Below, one piece after another: positions 1-7,928 of a stretch of DNA of 64,000 bases. Origin of the DNA: DASXRA01 sp036506155 (GTDB taxonomy: Bacteria; Actinomycetota; Actinomycetes; Mycobacteriales; Jatrophihabitantaceae); NCBI GenBank assembly GCA_036506155.1, contig DASXSF010000081.1, forward strand, positions 1-64,000, in the 5' to 3' direction. The translations under genes were made by a program, and so were the position numbers. Below the pieces are notes generated by a model. The model was given only the letters and a program-made list of their open reading frames with translations, was not told where the DNA came from and made no database searches. Every line of letters begins with the position of its first letter. Within the stretch, counting starts at the first letter, position 1.

Positions 1-462
1 GGAGTAGGCACCGCCGCAGTCACCGCCTGGGGGATCGCCAAGTGGCCCGTCCTGCTGATTCTCGTCAGCCTGATGTTGGCGCTGCTGTACTGGGCTGCTC
101 CGAACGTCAAGCAGCCTGGTCTGCGATGGATCCTGCCGGGCGCGGCGCTGGCTGTGGTGATCTGGGTCGCGGCGTCGGGGCTGTTCGGCCTGTACCTCGG
201 ATTCTCCAACTCGTACAACAAGACGTACGGGTCGCTGGCCGGAGTGATCATCTTCCTGGTGTGGCTGTGGCTCTCCAACACTGCTGTGCTTCTGGGTGTG
301 GTATTCAACGCGGAGGTGCAGCGGGAGCGGCTCCTCCAGGCTGGGCTACCCGAAGACGTCGCACCGTTCCTCGATTTGAGGGACACGCGCAAGCTCGACG
401 AACCCGAACTGGAACGGGTGGCGGCGGCGCGCAGCCGGCGAATGACGTTAGGCGAACCATAA
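1..462 (+). CDS. YihY/BrkB-family inner membrane protein, C-terminal part
   Basis: The reading frame is open from the first base, so the gene begins upstream of the window; 153 residues remain. Three hydrophobic segments are visible, and the last (around WLWLSNTAVLLGVVFNAEVQ) is the typical C-terminal signature of YihY/virulence-factor-BrkB proteins, formerly misnamed ribonuclease BN. Members are polytopic membrane proteins whose transport role is not settled. A hydrophilic tail of about 40 charged residues follows. The family call rests on recognised sequence; the function remains inference. Confidence 0.85.
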   Translation, partial: GVGTAAVTAWGIAKWPVLLILVSLMLALLYWAAPNVKQPGLRWILPGAALAVVIWVAASGLFGLYLGFSNSYNKTYGSLAGVIIFLVWLWLSNTAVLLGVVFNAEVQRERLLQAGLPEDVAPFLDLRDTRKLDEPELERVAAARSRRMTLGEP

Positions 463-543
463 TCCGCGGGCCGATCAGCGCAATCAGTACGAGCGCGGCG
501 CGCCGGCCGCCGTGATCGAATACGGTTGAAGCGTAGCATTCGG

Positions 544-610
544 TATACCCCGCGGCGGCGATAACCGAGCATCGTCAGCGCCCGAGTAGGTCGTCGCCGA
601 TCGGGGTATA
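544..610. promoter_or_regulatory. Inverted repeat TATACCCCG / CGGGGTATA upstream of the broken kinase gene
   Basis: Nine-base arms at 544-552 and 602-610 are perfectly complementary and separated by 49 bases. They lie just before the GTG start of the decayed kinase gene at 619. The distance suggests two half-sites or a regulator pair rather than a simple hairpin. No regulator can be named. The rest of 463-618 shows no gene. Confidence 0.35.
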
Positions 611-618
611 TCCCGAGC

Positions 619-1900
619 GTGACAACGACTCGCCACGCGATCATTGCGGGGCGATATCGGCTCGACGAACGCATCGGCAGCGGGGCGTTGCCGATGTCTA
701 CCGAGCCACGGACGAAGTACTGGGCCGGCCGGTTGCTCTGAAGCTCTTCCGGTTCGACGCCGACCGTACCTGGTTCTGGAACTTGTTCCAGGACCGACCC
801 TTGCGCAGCGGCTCGCGGACCGGACGCTCACTCCGGCGCAGACCGCCGCGGTCGGCACGCAGGTCGGAGCCGCCCTCGACTACGTCCATGGCCGCGGTGT
901 CGTCCATCGCGACGTCAAGCCGGCGAACATCCTGTTCAACGATTCGGTTGCGAAGCTCGCCGACTTCGGCATCGCCCGGGCGGTTGACGGCCCACGGCTC
1001 ACCGAGCACGGCACGGCGGTGGGCACGGCCAACTACCTCAGCCCGGAGCAGGTCAAAGGCGGCGACGTCGGACCGGCGAGCGATGTCTACTCGCTCGGCC
1101 TTGTGCTGCTTGAATGCCTCACCAGCCGGCTCGCGTACCCAGGGCTTGGCCTCGAGGCGGCGCTGGCGCGGCTGAACCACCGCCCGACGTGCCGTCGCAT
1201 CTCGGGGCGCTGTGGGTCGAGCTGCTTACCGCGATGACGGCGAACCGACCCGAGGCAGCGGCCGAAGGCGCGAGACGTCGCCGACGCACTGACCCAACTC
1301 GCCGAGGGCCCAGCAGCAGCGCCGACGGCGACGAGACTGCTGCCGGCTCCGCGAGCGATCGTCACCCGGCGGCGTGCCGTGGCCGTACTTGGTGCGCTCG
1401 TCGTCGGCGCGCTGGCGCTGATCCTGGCCGTGCCCGGCATGCGACACGTGCCGGCTGCGGCGTCCACCTCGCCTGCGTACCCCGCGGTGGCCGGCCGGCT
1501 CGGTAGCGACCTGCACCGTCGGGAGCTGGCGATCGAAGGGCTCCTCGAATGCCGACGCGACGACGCAGCTGCGCGAGGATCTGCTAACCGTTGCTACCGC
1601 CGCGGCGCAACACCACTACCAGAACGCGGACTCGATGATCGGCGGGCTGAACGCAGATCTGGCGGCCGCCCGGGAGGCGGGCACGCTGTCCCGAGGGAAC
1701 ATCAGCCGCATCCGGGCAGTTCTCGCTGCCGTGCAGGCTGCCCTCGGGGCCCCGATGACGAGCCCGGCCCGACGGCCACGGTGACGGTCACCCCGTCCCC
1801 GCGCAAGGCCACGACGCCCGGCCTCCCGCCGCCGGTCCCATCCGGCGACCCGGGTGGCAAGGGTCATGGCAACCGCCATGGTCGAGGCCGCGAGGGGTGA
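619..1900 (+). pseudogene. Ser/Thr protein kinase pseudogene (multiple frameshifts and an internal deletion)
   Basis: Pieces of a PknB-type membrane kinase lie in order but in different frames. A GTG at 619 opens the N-lobe (AGRYRLDERIGSGA). The frame changes near 686 to read GVADVYRATDEVLGRPVALK. About 50 residues of the N-lobe are then missing before YLVLELVPGPTLAQRL in a third frame. That frame carries HRDVKPANIL, the DFG motif (LADFGIARA) and the SPEQ activation segment. Further shifts near 1180 and 1260 precede a hydrophobic anchor and a Pro/Thr-rich tail (about 1379-1900). The ATP-binding lobe is incomplete and no frame spans the gene, so an active kinase is very unlikely. An intact relative lies at 5715. 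Confidence 0.85.
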
Positions 1901-1924
1901 TCCGCGCAGCCGATGAACGGCGGT

Positions 1925-1944
1925 AGCCGCGCGCGTGCGCGGCT
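1925..1944. terminator. Hairpin between convergent genes
   Basis: AGCCGCGC and GCGCGGCT form a perfect 8-bp stem with a GCGT loop, in the spacer between the kinase pseudogene and the convergent NTF2-like gene. There is no clear T-tract, which is common in high-GC actinobacteria. Confidence 0.5.
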
Positions 1945-2030
1945 TGCCCTTGCTTGCTGGCATCGCACTCCTCTCGTCTTGAGGTATCCCTAGGCGGGCG
2001 ACGTGGGCGCAGTCCAATCCGATCTCCTGG

Positions 2031-2414
2031 TTAGTCCAGACGAGGGCCGGCGTGGCCGGCAAGACAAACCCATCCGGCGGTCTCATCGCGGGTCCAGGCC
2101 TGGGTCATCCACATCCGTGCCCGCACCTCACGGCCGTCGGCGCCCGTGATGACGTCGGTGACGGTGCAGCGCAGCACCGCCGTGTCACCGACGACGTGTA
2201 CCTGCGCTTGCTCCAGTATCTGGGCCCGCCACCGCAGCCCGCCGGGCGCGGTGTTCGCCGCGACGTAGCGGTCACGGTCGAACGCGTCGCCGCGGTGGGA
2301 CACCCAGCTGAAGTCGGGATGCAGCAGCGATCTCAATGCCGCGGCATCGCCGGCGACCAATGCGGCTGCCCGTGCGTGCGCCGCGGCGAGCACCTGATCA
2401 TCGTCGCCGGCCAC
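2031..2414 (-). CDS. NTF2-like (SnoaL/DUF4440-type) protein
   Basis: This 127-residue protein has the compact alpha+beta layout of the NTF2/SnoaL superfamily: an N-terminal helix with LVAGDAAALRSLLHPDFSWVS, then strands with VVGDTAVLRCTVTD and RARMWMTQAWTRD. Such proteins may be small enzymes (isomerases, hydrolases) or ligand-binding units, and the sequence does not say which. The start is GTG. The gene lies 42 bases beyond the stop of the phosphodiesterase gene on the same strand, so it could be transcribed with it. A second NTF2-like gene starts at 63769. Confidence 0.75.
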   Translation of the reverse strand: MAGDDDQVLAAAHARAAALVAGDAAALRSLLHPDFSWVSHRGDAFDRDRYVAANTAPGGLRWRAQILEQAQVHVVGDTAVLRCTVTDVITGADGREVRARMWMTQAWTRDETAGWVCLAGHAGPRLD

Positions 2415-2456
2415 GGTTCACTGTGACACGAGCCCGACCGAATGCCGCGCCGCGGC

Positions 2457-4166
2457 TTATCGTGTCGGCAGGCCGTGCGTGTGGTCGATCCGGACGGCCT
2501 GCAGCGCGTTGGGGTTGAGGCCGAGCAGGCGCAGGATGGTCGGCGCGATCTGTGCGGTCTGTACCGGCGTCGAGCTGACCGACCCGTGCGGCACTCCGGC
2601 TCCGGACACGACCAGTGCGACGTCCCGGTCGTCATCGGCGGCTCCGCCGTGTTCGGCGATCTTCTTCACGCCGCCGGTGTACACGACGCCATGCTGCGCG
2701 ATGCCGATGAGGTCCGGTGCGTGGCTGTCGCCGATCGGAGCACCGACGAGCGTGTCGGCGGCGCTACCGGTGTACACGGCAGTCAGCCCGGAGGCGGGCA
2801 CGGCAGTGGAGTAGACGCCCTTCGGGTCCGAGATCGTGTTGGCCGGTGCGCTGTGGTTCAGCAAGTACTGCTTGGCGAATGCGAACGTTGCGGGTGACCG
2901 GTCGGAGAGCCACAGCAACATCGCGTCATCGTCCACCGAGAAGCAGACGAGCGGCGCCGCGGCCGGGTGTCCAGTTGCCCATGCCGCGTCGAGACCATCG
3001 ATGACGGCGCCGTCGTCGACACGGCGCAGCAGATCGGGATCGATGGGCGACTGGCCGTGCTTGGCCGAGAGGATGATCGTCGTGGAGGACGCCAGACCGT
3101 CTCGCTCGATGCGCTGCGTCATTGTGCCGACCTGCGTGTTGATGTAGTCGAGCGCTCGCAGTACCAGCGGCCCGGGCGTGCCGTCGGGGTTATACCCGCC
3201 GCGTAGGCGGTCCGAGGCGGGAAGCTTCTGCGCCGTCGAGACGGTCTGGAAGTTCATGCCGAAAACCGCGGGCGTGCCGACATGTCTCGCGCCGGAGTGA
3301 TCCAGTCCGTCGATCTCGTTGAGAATGGCGGCCACCTTGAAGCTGTCGTCCTCCATCGTGAGTGCGTTGTCGGTGGTCCAGTCGTCACCGGCCGCGTCCG
3401 CGACGCTGTTGATCTCCGGAGTGAACAGGTCGTCCAGACCGGTACCGTCCGGACCGTTGAGGATCTCGTAGGCGGGATGCTTGTCCGACCAGGCGGTGTG
3501 CAAGCCTGCCCCGTGCACGACATCGAAGACGGTGTTGACGCGGATGTAGTCGTGCGGATAAAGCGGCGTGCATGTCGCGGGATCGACCGGCAGCGCCGCC
3601 GGGTCGAGCAGTGACTGCGGCTTCGGTGTCATCTTCAAGATTGCGGCGGTCAGGGCCGCCGAGTCCGACAAGGTTTGGCTGAGTGTGTTCGTCGGGAGCG
3701 CCGCCAGTGCCGGGTCGGCCAGCTGCTGGCCGGCGTCGAGCGCGATCGGGTTCTGGGAGCGCTCGGCGGCCTCGGTCCAGCCGACCTCGGTTCCGAGCGG
3801 GGTCGAGGTGCAGTCGGTGCTGCCGGGTGGCAGCAGTTGATGGTTGTACGTGTCGTCGTAGTAGACCCCGGTCGCGCCGGGACCGCCCCCGGTCAGCTGC
3901 GCCACCATGCCGGGAAACGAGTCGGACGGGAAGGTCGTCTTCGCAGCCGTGTAGTCCGTCCCCTCGGCCGCGAGGTGGGCAAGTGCCGAGCGAGGGTTGG
4001 CGGCGTCGTAATAGGCCAGGTCGCTTTCGTGCAGTCCGTCCACCGACAGCAGCAGGACATGCCTGACGGTGCCGTGTGCCGGATGGGCAGCCGCATTCTC
4101 GCCCAGGCCCAGGCTCAGCAGCCCCAATGCCGCCCCGGCGGCGGCGAGCACTGATCGACCTCGCAT
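2457..4166 (-). CDS. Secreted alkaline-phosphatase-superfamily phosphodiesterase/nucleotide pyrophosphatase
   Basis: The 569-residue product starts with a signal peptide (about residues 1-28, ending in an Ala-rich stretch). The first metal ligand is expected at Asp43 in LLSVDGLHESD. The catalytic Thr78 lies in KTTFPSDSFPG, the motif typical of type I phosphodiesterases/NPP enzymes. Later motifs AKHGQSP, GDSHAPD and EHGG supply further metal-binding His and Asp residues. It should hydrolyse a phosphodiester or pyrophosphate outside the cytoplasm; the substrate is unknown. It diverges from the MarR regulator gene at 4360 and shares its 193-base control region, which suggests MarR control by inference only. 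Confidence 0.85.
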   Translation of the reverse strand: MRGRSVLAAAGAALGLLSLGLGENAAAHPAHGTVRHVLLLSVDGLHESDLAYYDAANPRSALAHLAAEGTDYTAAKTTFPSDSFPGMVAQLTGGGPGATGVYYDDTYNHQLLPPGSTDCTSTPLGTEVGWTEAAERSQNPIALDAGQQLADPALAALPTNTLSQTLSDSAALTAAILKMTPKPQSLLDPAALPVDPATCTPLYPHDYIRVNTVFDVVHGAGLHTAWSDKHPAYEILNGPDGTGLDDLFTPEINSVADAAGDDWTTDNALTMEDDSFKVAAILNEIDGLDHSGARHVGTPAVFGMNFQTVSTAQKLPASDRLRGGYNPDGTPGPLVLRALDYINTQVGTMTQRIERDGLASSTTIILSAKHGQSPIDPDLLRRVDDGAVIDGLDAAWATGHPAAAPLVCFSVDDDAMLLWLSDRSPATFAFAKQYLLNHSAPANTISDPKGVYSTAVPASGLTAVYTGSAADTLVGAPIGDSHAPDLIGIAQHGVVYTGGVKKIAEHGGAADDDRDVALVVSGAGVPHGSVSSTPVQTAQIAPTILRLLGLNPNALQAVRIDHTHGLPTR

Positions 4167-4305
4167 CAGCCACTCCTCGACGTTGCGCTACTACACGGGA
4201 CGTCGTAGGTCTACCGGCGATCCGCGCCAGGATGCGGAAACGGCAGGTGAACATCTCGCACACAATGATGAACATTTCGACCGCATCCAGGCGTGACCGC
4301 ACGCA

Positions 4306-4343
4306 ATGTATCTACAGAGATAATCTGTCAAGATGTATCTTGA
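4306..4343. promoter_or_regulatory. Probable MarR operator: palindromes in the divergent promoter
   Basis: A perfect palindrome TCAAGAT-GT-ATCTTGA (4328-4343) sits 16 bases before the MarR start. A second, TATCT-ACAG-AGATA (4309-4322), lies just upstream. The octamer ATGTATCT is repeated at 4306-4313 and 4333-4340. AT-rich palindromes in an otherwise GC-rich divergent spacer fit autoregulation by the MarR protein and control of the phosphodiesterase gene. Confidence 0.6.
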
Positions 4344-4359
4344 TTGAATGGAGATGCAG

Positions 4360-4782
4360 ATGAGCCAGCTCTACCAACTCGGCCGCAGGCTCTCCGAGAT
4401 CGCCCTGCGCGAGATGGGCGCCGACGAGCTCGGCCTTACCCCGAGCGAATTCCTTGTATTACAGGACTTGTTCATGAACGGCAGGTCCTCGATCACCGAC
4501 ACCGTCCACCGCACCGGCCTGGCGCAAAGCCGCGTATCTACCAGCGTGGCCCGCTTCGTGGACCGCGGCTGGGTCACTACGGCGCCCGATCCCAACGACG
4601 GCCGCAAGACCCTCGCCCAGGTCACCGATGCAGTCCGCAAACGCGGCAACCGACGACGCATCCGTGGGGCCGACGCCGCCCTCGCCGCCGCGCTGCCCAA
4701 GGCGGTCACCGCCCGCGAACGTGCCACCCTGCTCCGAGCGCTGAACCGCATGCACCAGCTACTCGTGACGAAGGACGCCTGA
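4360..4782 (+). CDS. MarR-family transcriptional regulator
   Basis: About 140 residues form a winged-helix MarR protein. A helix leads into TPSEFLVLQDLF. A recognition helix (AQSRVSTSVARFVDRGWV) and a wing with the signature DPNDGRKTLAQVT follow. Three in-frame ATG codons lie at 4348, 4354 and 4360. The third is preferred because GGAG at 4350-4353 stands six bases before it. MarR dimers usually repress a divergent gene until a small ligand binds, which makes the secreted phosphodiesterase the natural target. The ligand cannot be read from the sequence. Confidence 0.88.
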   Translation: MSQLYQLGRRLSEIALREMGADELGLTPSEFLVLQDLFMNGRSSITDTVHRTGLAQSRVSTSVARFVDRGWVTTAPDPNDGRKTLAQVTDAVRKRGNRRRIRGADAALAAALPKAVTARERATLLRALNRMHQLLVTKDA

Positions 4783-4807
4783 ACGAGCACCCGCGCAGCG
4801 GGGTGTT

Positions 4808-5282
4808 GACTCGCTGATCTGGACGGTGTTCTGCTGACGTGGGACGACTGGGGCGGCTGGGAGGACCACGTCGCCACGCCGAACGTCGAGCACACCGCCG
4901 GACGGCGTGCAGTTGGCGTACGGGCCGCGGGTACCGCTGCTCGTGGTCGGCGCTACCGTACGCCCCGGTATCGACAGTAGGTGGTGCTCACATGTGAGCT
5001 TCGCGAAGACCGCCCTGCGGCTGCTCGGCCTGCCCGCACTCGGCGTGCCGCGCCTCGACGACGATCCCGACTCGCCGACCTCGTCGACCGCACCCTCAGT
5101 CAGCCGCCACCACCGGCCCCGGGCAGCCCGATCACCCTGCCGCAGGCGCCCCAACCGCCGCCCGCCCCCGGCCGCTGCCCCCGCCGCCGACGCAGGCATC
5201 ACAGCCGGTCGGCCCGGTACTGCTGCGGGACGGACGTACGTTGCCACCGCCCGACGACGCCCCAATCCGGACGGCGCCCTAA
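4808..5282 (+). pseudogene. Remnant of a phosphoesterase (phospholipase C/acid phosphatase type), C-terminal part
   Basis: Fragments of one protein run through alternating frames. They read DSLIWTVF, then LLTWDDWGGWEDHVATPNVE, then YGPRVPLLVVGATVRPG and FAKTALRLLGLPALGVPRLD, and finally DLADLVDRTLSQPPPPAPG with a Pro-rich tail ending at TAA 5280-5282. WDDWGGW.DHV and RVPLLV are hallmarks of the phosphoesterase family that includes bacterial phospholipase C. The N-terminal two thirds are absent and at least three frameshifts interrupt the rest. It begins 25 bases after the MarR gene and is almost certainly dead. Confidence 0.75.
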
Positions 5283-5286
5283 AGCA

Positions 5287-5547
5287 TCAGGACCGGGACG
5301 TCGCCTTGCGGCTGGTACTGATCCACGCGCCGATCAAGACCACGACGCCGAGGGCCAGGGCGACGATGGCCCGCTTGATGTGGTGATGAGTGTTGTGCGC
5401 CAGCTTTCCGGGAATGACGGACGGGAGCTGACCCGACGCCGTCGTGAAGTAGATGATGGACACGGCGATCAGTGCGAGGCCAACGACCGCGAGCACCACT
5501 GTCACCGCAAGCGGGGTCCTCCGCGTGGAGGTCGAGATTGGCATCAC
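5287..5547 (-). CDS. Small two-helix membrane protein
   Basis: The 86-residue product has two hydrophobic segments (about residues 12-34 and 62-80), separated by a short polar stretch with His-His-His, and a basic C-terminus. It starts with GTG-ATG codons preceded by AAGGGG. I recognise no family; such proteins are common in actinobacteria as small membrane proteins of unknown role. It converges on the phosphoesterase remnant and diverges from the kinase gene at 5715. Confidence 0.6.
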   Translation of the reverse strand: MMPISTSTRRTPLAVTVVLAVVGLALIAVSIIYFTTASGQLPSVIPGKLAHNTHHHIKRAIVALALGVVVLIGAWISTSRKATSRS

Positions 5548-5714
5548 CTGGCCCCTTTCAGGCTGGCTTGTATTGACTTGGTGCTCGAAGCGGGAAACCT
5601 ACCGCAGAGTCCTGTCGTGCCCTGCATCGGCGTCCGGCAGGCCTCGCGATGTAGCACGCTGGAGACATCTGTGAGGATTTCTCACGGTGCGGGGGGCGTA
5701 GAGCGGAGAAGGTG

Positions 5715-7247
5715 ATGGTGCACGAGGACGTCGGTCGGCTCGTGGCGGGCCGGTATCGGCTGCAGCACCCGGTCGGGGAGGGCGGGATGGGCGTCGTGTG
5801 GCGTGCCGTCGACGAGCGGTTGGACCGGGTGGTGGCTGTCAAGCAGTTGCGAGTGCCTGCTGCGGTGGGATCCCGGCAGGCCGAGCAGGCGCGGCAGCGG
5901 GTGTTGCGCGAGGCGCGCATCGCCGCCAGGTTGCAGCACCCGAACGCGGTCGGCGTCCATGACGTGACCGACGACCCGAGCGGACCGGTGCTCGTCATGG
6001 AGTACCTGCCTGCGCGCAGTCTCGCCGACGTGCTCGCCGAGCGCACGGGACTGTCTCCGCAGGAGGTAGCCCGCATCGGGGCGGCGGCTGCGGCGGCCTT
6101 GGCCGCGGCCCACGCCGCAGGCATCGTCCACCGCGACGTGAAGCCCGGCAACATCCTGCTCGGGCACGACGGCACCATCAAGATCACAGACTTCGGTATC
6201 TCGCACGCCGCGGGCGACGTCACGGTGACCAGTACCGGCCTGCTCGGTACGCCGGCGTTCCTGGCCCCCGAGGTTGCCCGCGGTGAGCCGCCCGGCCCGG
6301 CCTCGGATGTGTTCTCCCTGGGTGCGACGCTCTACACCGCCGTCGACGGTGCACCGCCGTTCGGCATGAGCGACAATCCGATCGCGCAGCTGCACCACGT
6401 GGCTGCGGGCGGGGCGCCGACACCACGGCACGCCGGGCCGCTGACCGGGTTGCTCGTCGCGATGCTGGACGACGATCCCGCCGCCCGTCCGAGCATGACT
6501 GGCGTCGCCGCGGATCTGGAGATGATCGCCGCGACCGGCGCGCCGGGAACGCTGGCCGCGGCGCGAACCACGGCCGTCGCCCCGGCGCGGCGACTCGGCG
6601 CGCCCGCGGCCGTCGCGCCGGCACCTACTCGGATTGACGCGCAGCCCGTCCGCACGCGTACCCGCTCGCGAGCGGGTGGCGGACTGCGCCGCCACCCGGG
6701 ATACGTGATCGCGGGGTTGGTCGGCTGCCTGCTGTTGGCCGTCTTGGTGTCGGTACTGCTCAGCGCGCCGCGCGATCGTTCCCCCGGCGGGGCGGCACCG
6801 CCCAGCAGCGCGGCCTCTTCCCATCCCGCCACGACGGCCAGCCACCGGCCCGAGGCGATCGACCCAGGGCATCTCCAGCAGGCAGTCTCGGCGTATTACG
6901 CGTTACTGCCGGATCACCCCGACAAGGCATGGACCCGGCTCGGCCCCGCGCTACAAAGCCAGGGCCAGGGCGCTTACGACAGTTTCTGGCACGGCGTCAA
7001 GGACCTTCAGGTCGTTACGCCTCCCCGAGCCGATGGCAACAGCGTCACGGTCACCATCGCCTACCGGACCGCGGGCCATGACCGCGTCCAGGAGACGCAC
7101 CAACTCGGCATGATCCTCAGCAGCGGTGCTCCGCTGATCAATGCCGATCAGCTGGTCTCCTCGCAAACCAGCAGCAACGCCAACGGCCACGGCAACGGCG
7201 GAGGAGACGGCGGCGGCGACAACGGGGGCGGCAACGGCGGCGGCTAG
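5715..7247 (+). CDS. Membrane Ser/Thr protein kinase (PknB-like) with extracellular sensor domain
   Basis: The 510-residue kinase has all catalytic elements: Gly loop VGEGGMGVV, Lys43 in VAVK, catalytic Asp141 in HRDVKPGN, Asp159 in DFG, and an activation segment TSTGLLGTPAFLAPE. A juxtamembrane linker rich in Ala/Pro/Arg leads to one transmembrane helix (about 335-357). Outside lies a domain of about 110 residues with an NTF2-like look (YYALLPDHPDKAWTRLGP) and a Gly/Asn-rich tail. It lacks PASTA repeats, so it is unlikely to be the cell-division PknB itself. ATG 5715 is chosen because GGAG precedes it by about six bases. The external domain suggests sensing of an extracellular signal. Confidence 0.9.
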   Translation: MVHEDVGRLVAGRYRLQHPVGEGGMGVVWRAVDERLDRVVAVKQLRVPAAVGSRQAEQARQRVLREARIAARLQHPNAVGVHDVTDDPSGPVLVMEYLPARSLADVLAERTGLSPQEVARIGAAAAAALAAAHAAGIVHRDVKPGNILLGHDGTIKITDFGISHAAGDVTVTSTGLLGTPAFLAPEVARGEPPGPASDVFSLGATLYTAVDGAPPFGMSDNPIAQLHHVAAGGAPTPRHAGPLTGLLVAMLDDDPAARPSMTGVAADLEMIAATGAPGTLAAARTTAVAPARRLGAPAAVAPAPTRIDAQPVRTRTRSRAGGGLRRHPGYVIAGLVGCLLLAVLVSVLLSAPRDRSPGGAAPPSSAASSHPATTASHRPEAIDPGHLQQAVSAYYALLPDHPDKAWTRLGPALQSQGQGAYDSFWHGVKDLQVVTPPRADGNSVTVTIAYRTAGHDRVQETHQLGMILSSGAPLINADQLVSSQTSSNANGHGNGGGDGGGDNGGGNGGG

Positions 7248-7350
7248 ATCGGGTCACTCGGCAGGCGCCGGTCACGAAGGATCGCAATTCGATCGGCCCG
7301 ACGCGCTCGCCATGACCGCAGCATGGCTGCGCGCCGAGCTGCTCGCCTGA

Positions 7351-7908
7351 TCACTGCGTGCCGAGCGCTGCCGGCGCGACGACGGTCTCGAGTCGACCGC
7401 TCTGGGTGTCGTAAAGCAGACCCGAGACGATCAGGCCGGGCGGTAGCAGAGGGTTCGCGCGCAGTATCGCGAGGTCGACGGCGAGCGATGCGCGCGGATC
7501 TGTGATCGAATCACGGTCGAGCGCGTCGGGGCTGGTGCCGAGTTCGGCGGCGAGCCCGTCGGGATGATCGAGCAGCCGGCCGATGCCGCAGTCGGTGTGG
7601 TGGATGACGACGAGGTCCCATCCAGGTCCCGGCTGGGTTCCGCCGCTGCGAGCAATTGCCCCGAGCAATGCGAGGGTCCGCTGAGCGGCCGGGGTTATCC
7701 GGCCGCCGATATTGCGGATCACGGCGGCTTCGCCGAGCCGGAGCCCGAGGACCGCGGTCGGGTCGACGCGGGGGTCGACGCATCCGACGACGATGGTCCG
7801 CCCGGTCGGCAGCATCGTGAGGCCGGCGACGTCGTGGGCCTTTGCGAAGTCGGCGTTCCTGCGCACGAGCTCGTCAACGGCAGTTGTGTCGAGGCTGGTA
7901 TCAGACAT
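7351..7908 (-). CDS. Beta-class carbonic anhydrase
   Basis: The 185-residue enzyme interconverts CO2 and bicarbonate in the cytoplasm. Zinc ligands are visible as Cys43 in CVDPR (with the Asp45/Arg47 dyad), and His104 and Cys107 in HHTDCG. The length fits the short actinobacterial beta-CA group. Its ATG follows GGAGA by five bases and lies only 20 bases after the stop of the MFS gene on the same strand. The two are therefore probably co-transcribed under the divergent TetR regulator. That pairing is unusual and its purpose is not evident. Confidence 0.9.
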   Translation of the reverse strand: MSDTSLDTTAVDELVRRNADFAKAHDVAGLTMLPTGRTIVVGCVDPRVDPTAVLGLRLGEAAVIRNIGGRITPAAQRTLALLGAIARSGGTQPGPGWDLVVIHHTDCGIGRLLDHPDGLAAELGTSPDALDRDSITDPRASLAVDLAILRANPLLPPGLIVSGLLYDTQSGRLETVVAPAALGTQ

Positions 7909-7928
7909 GGTGTTCTCCGTTTCGGGGA

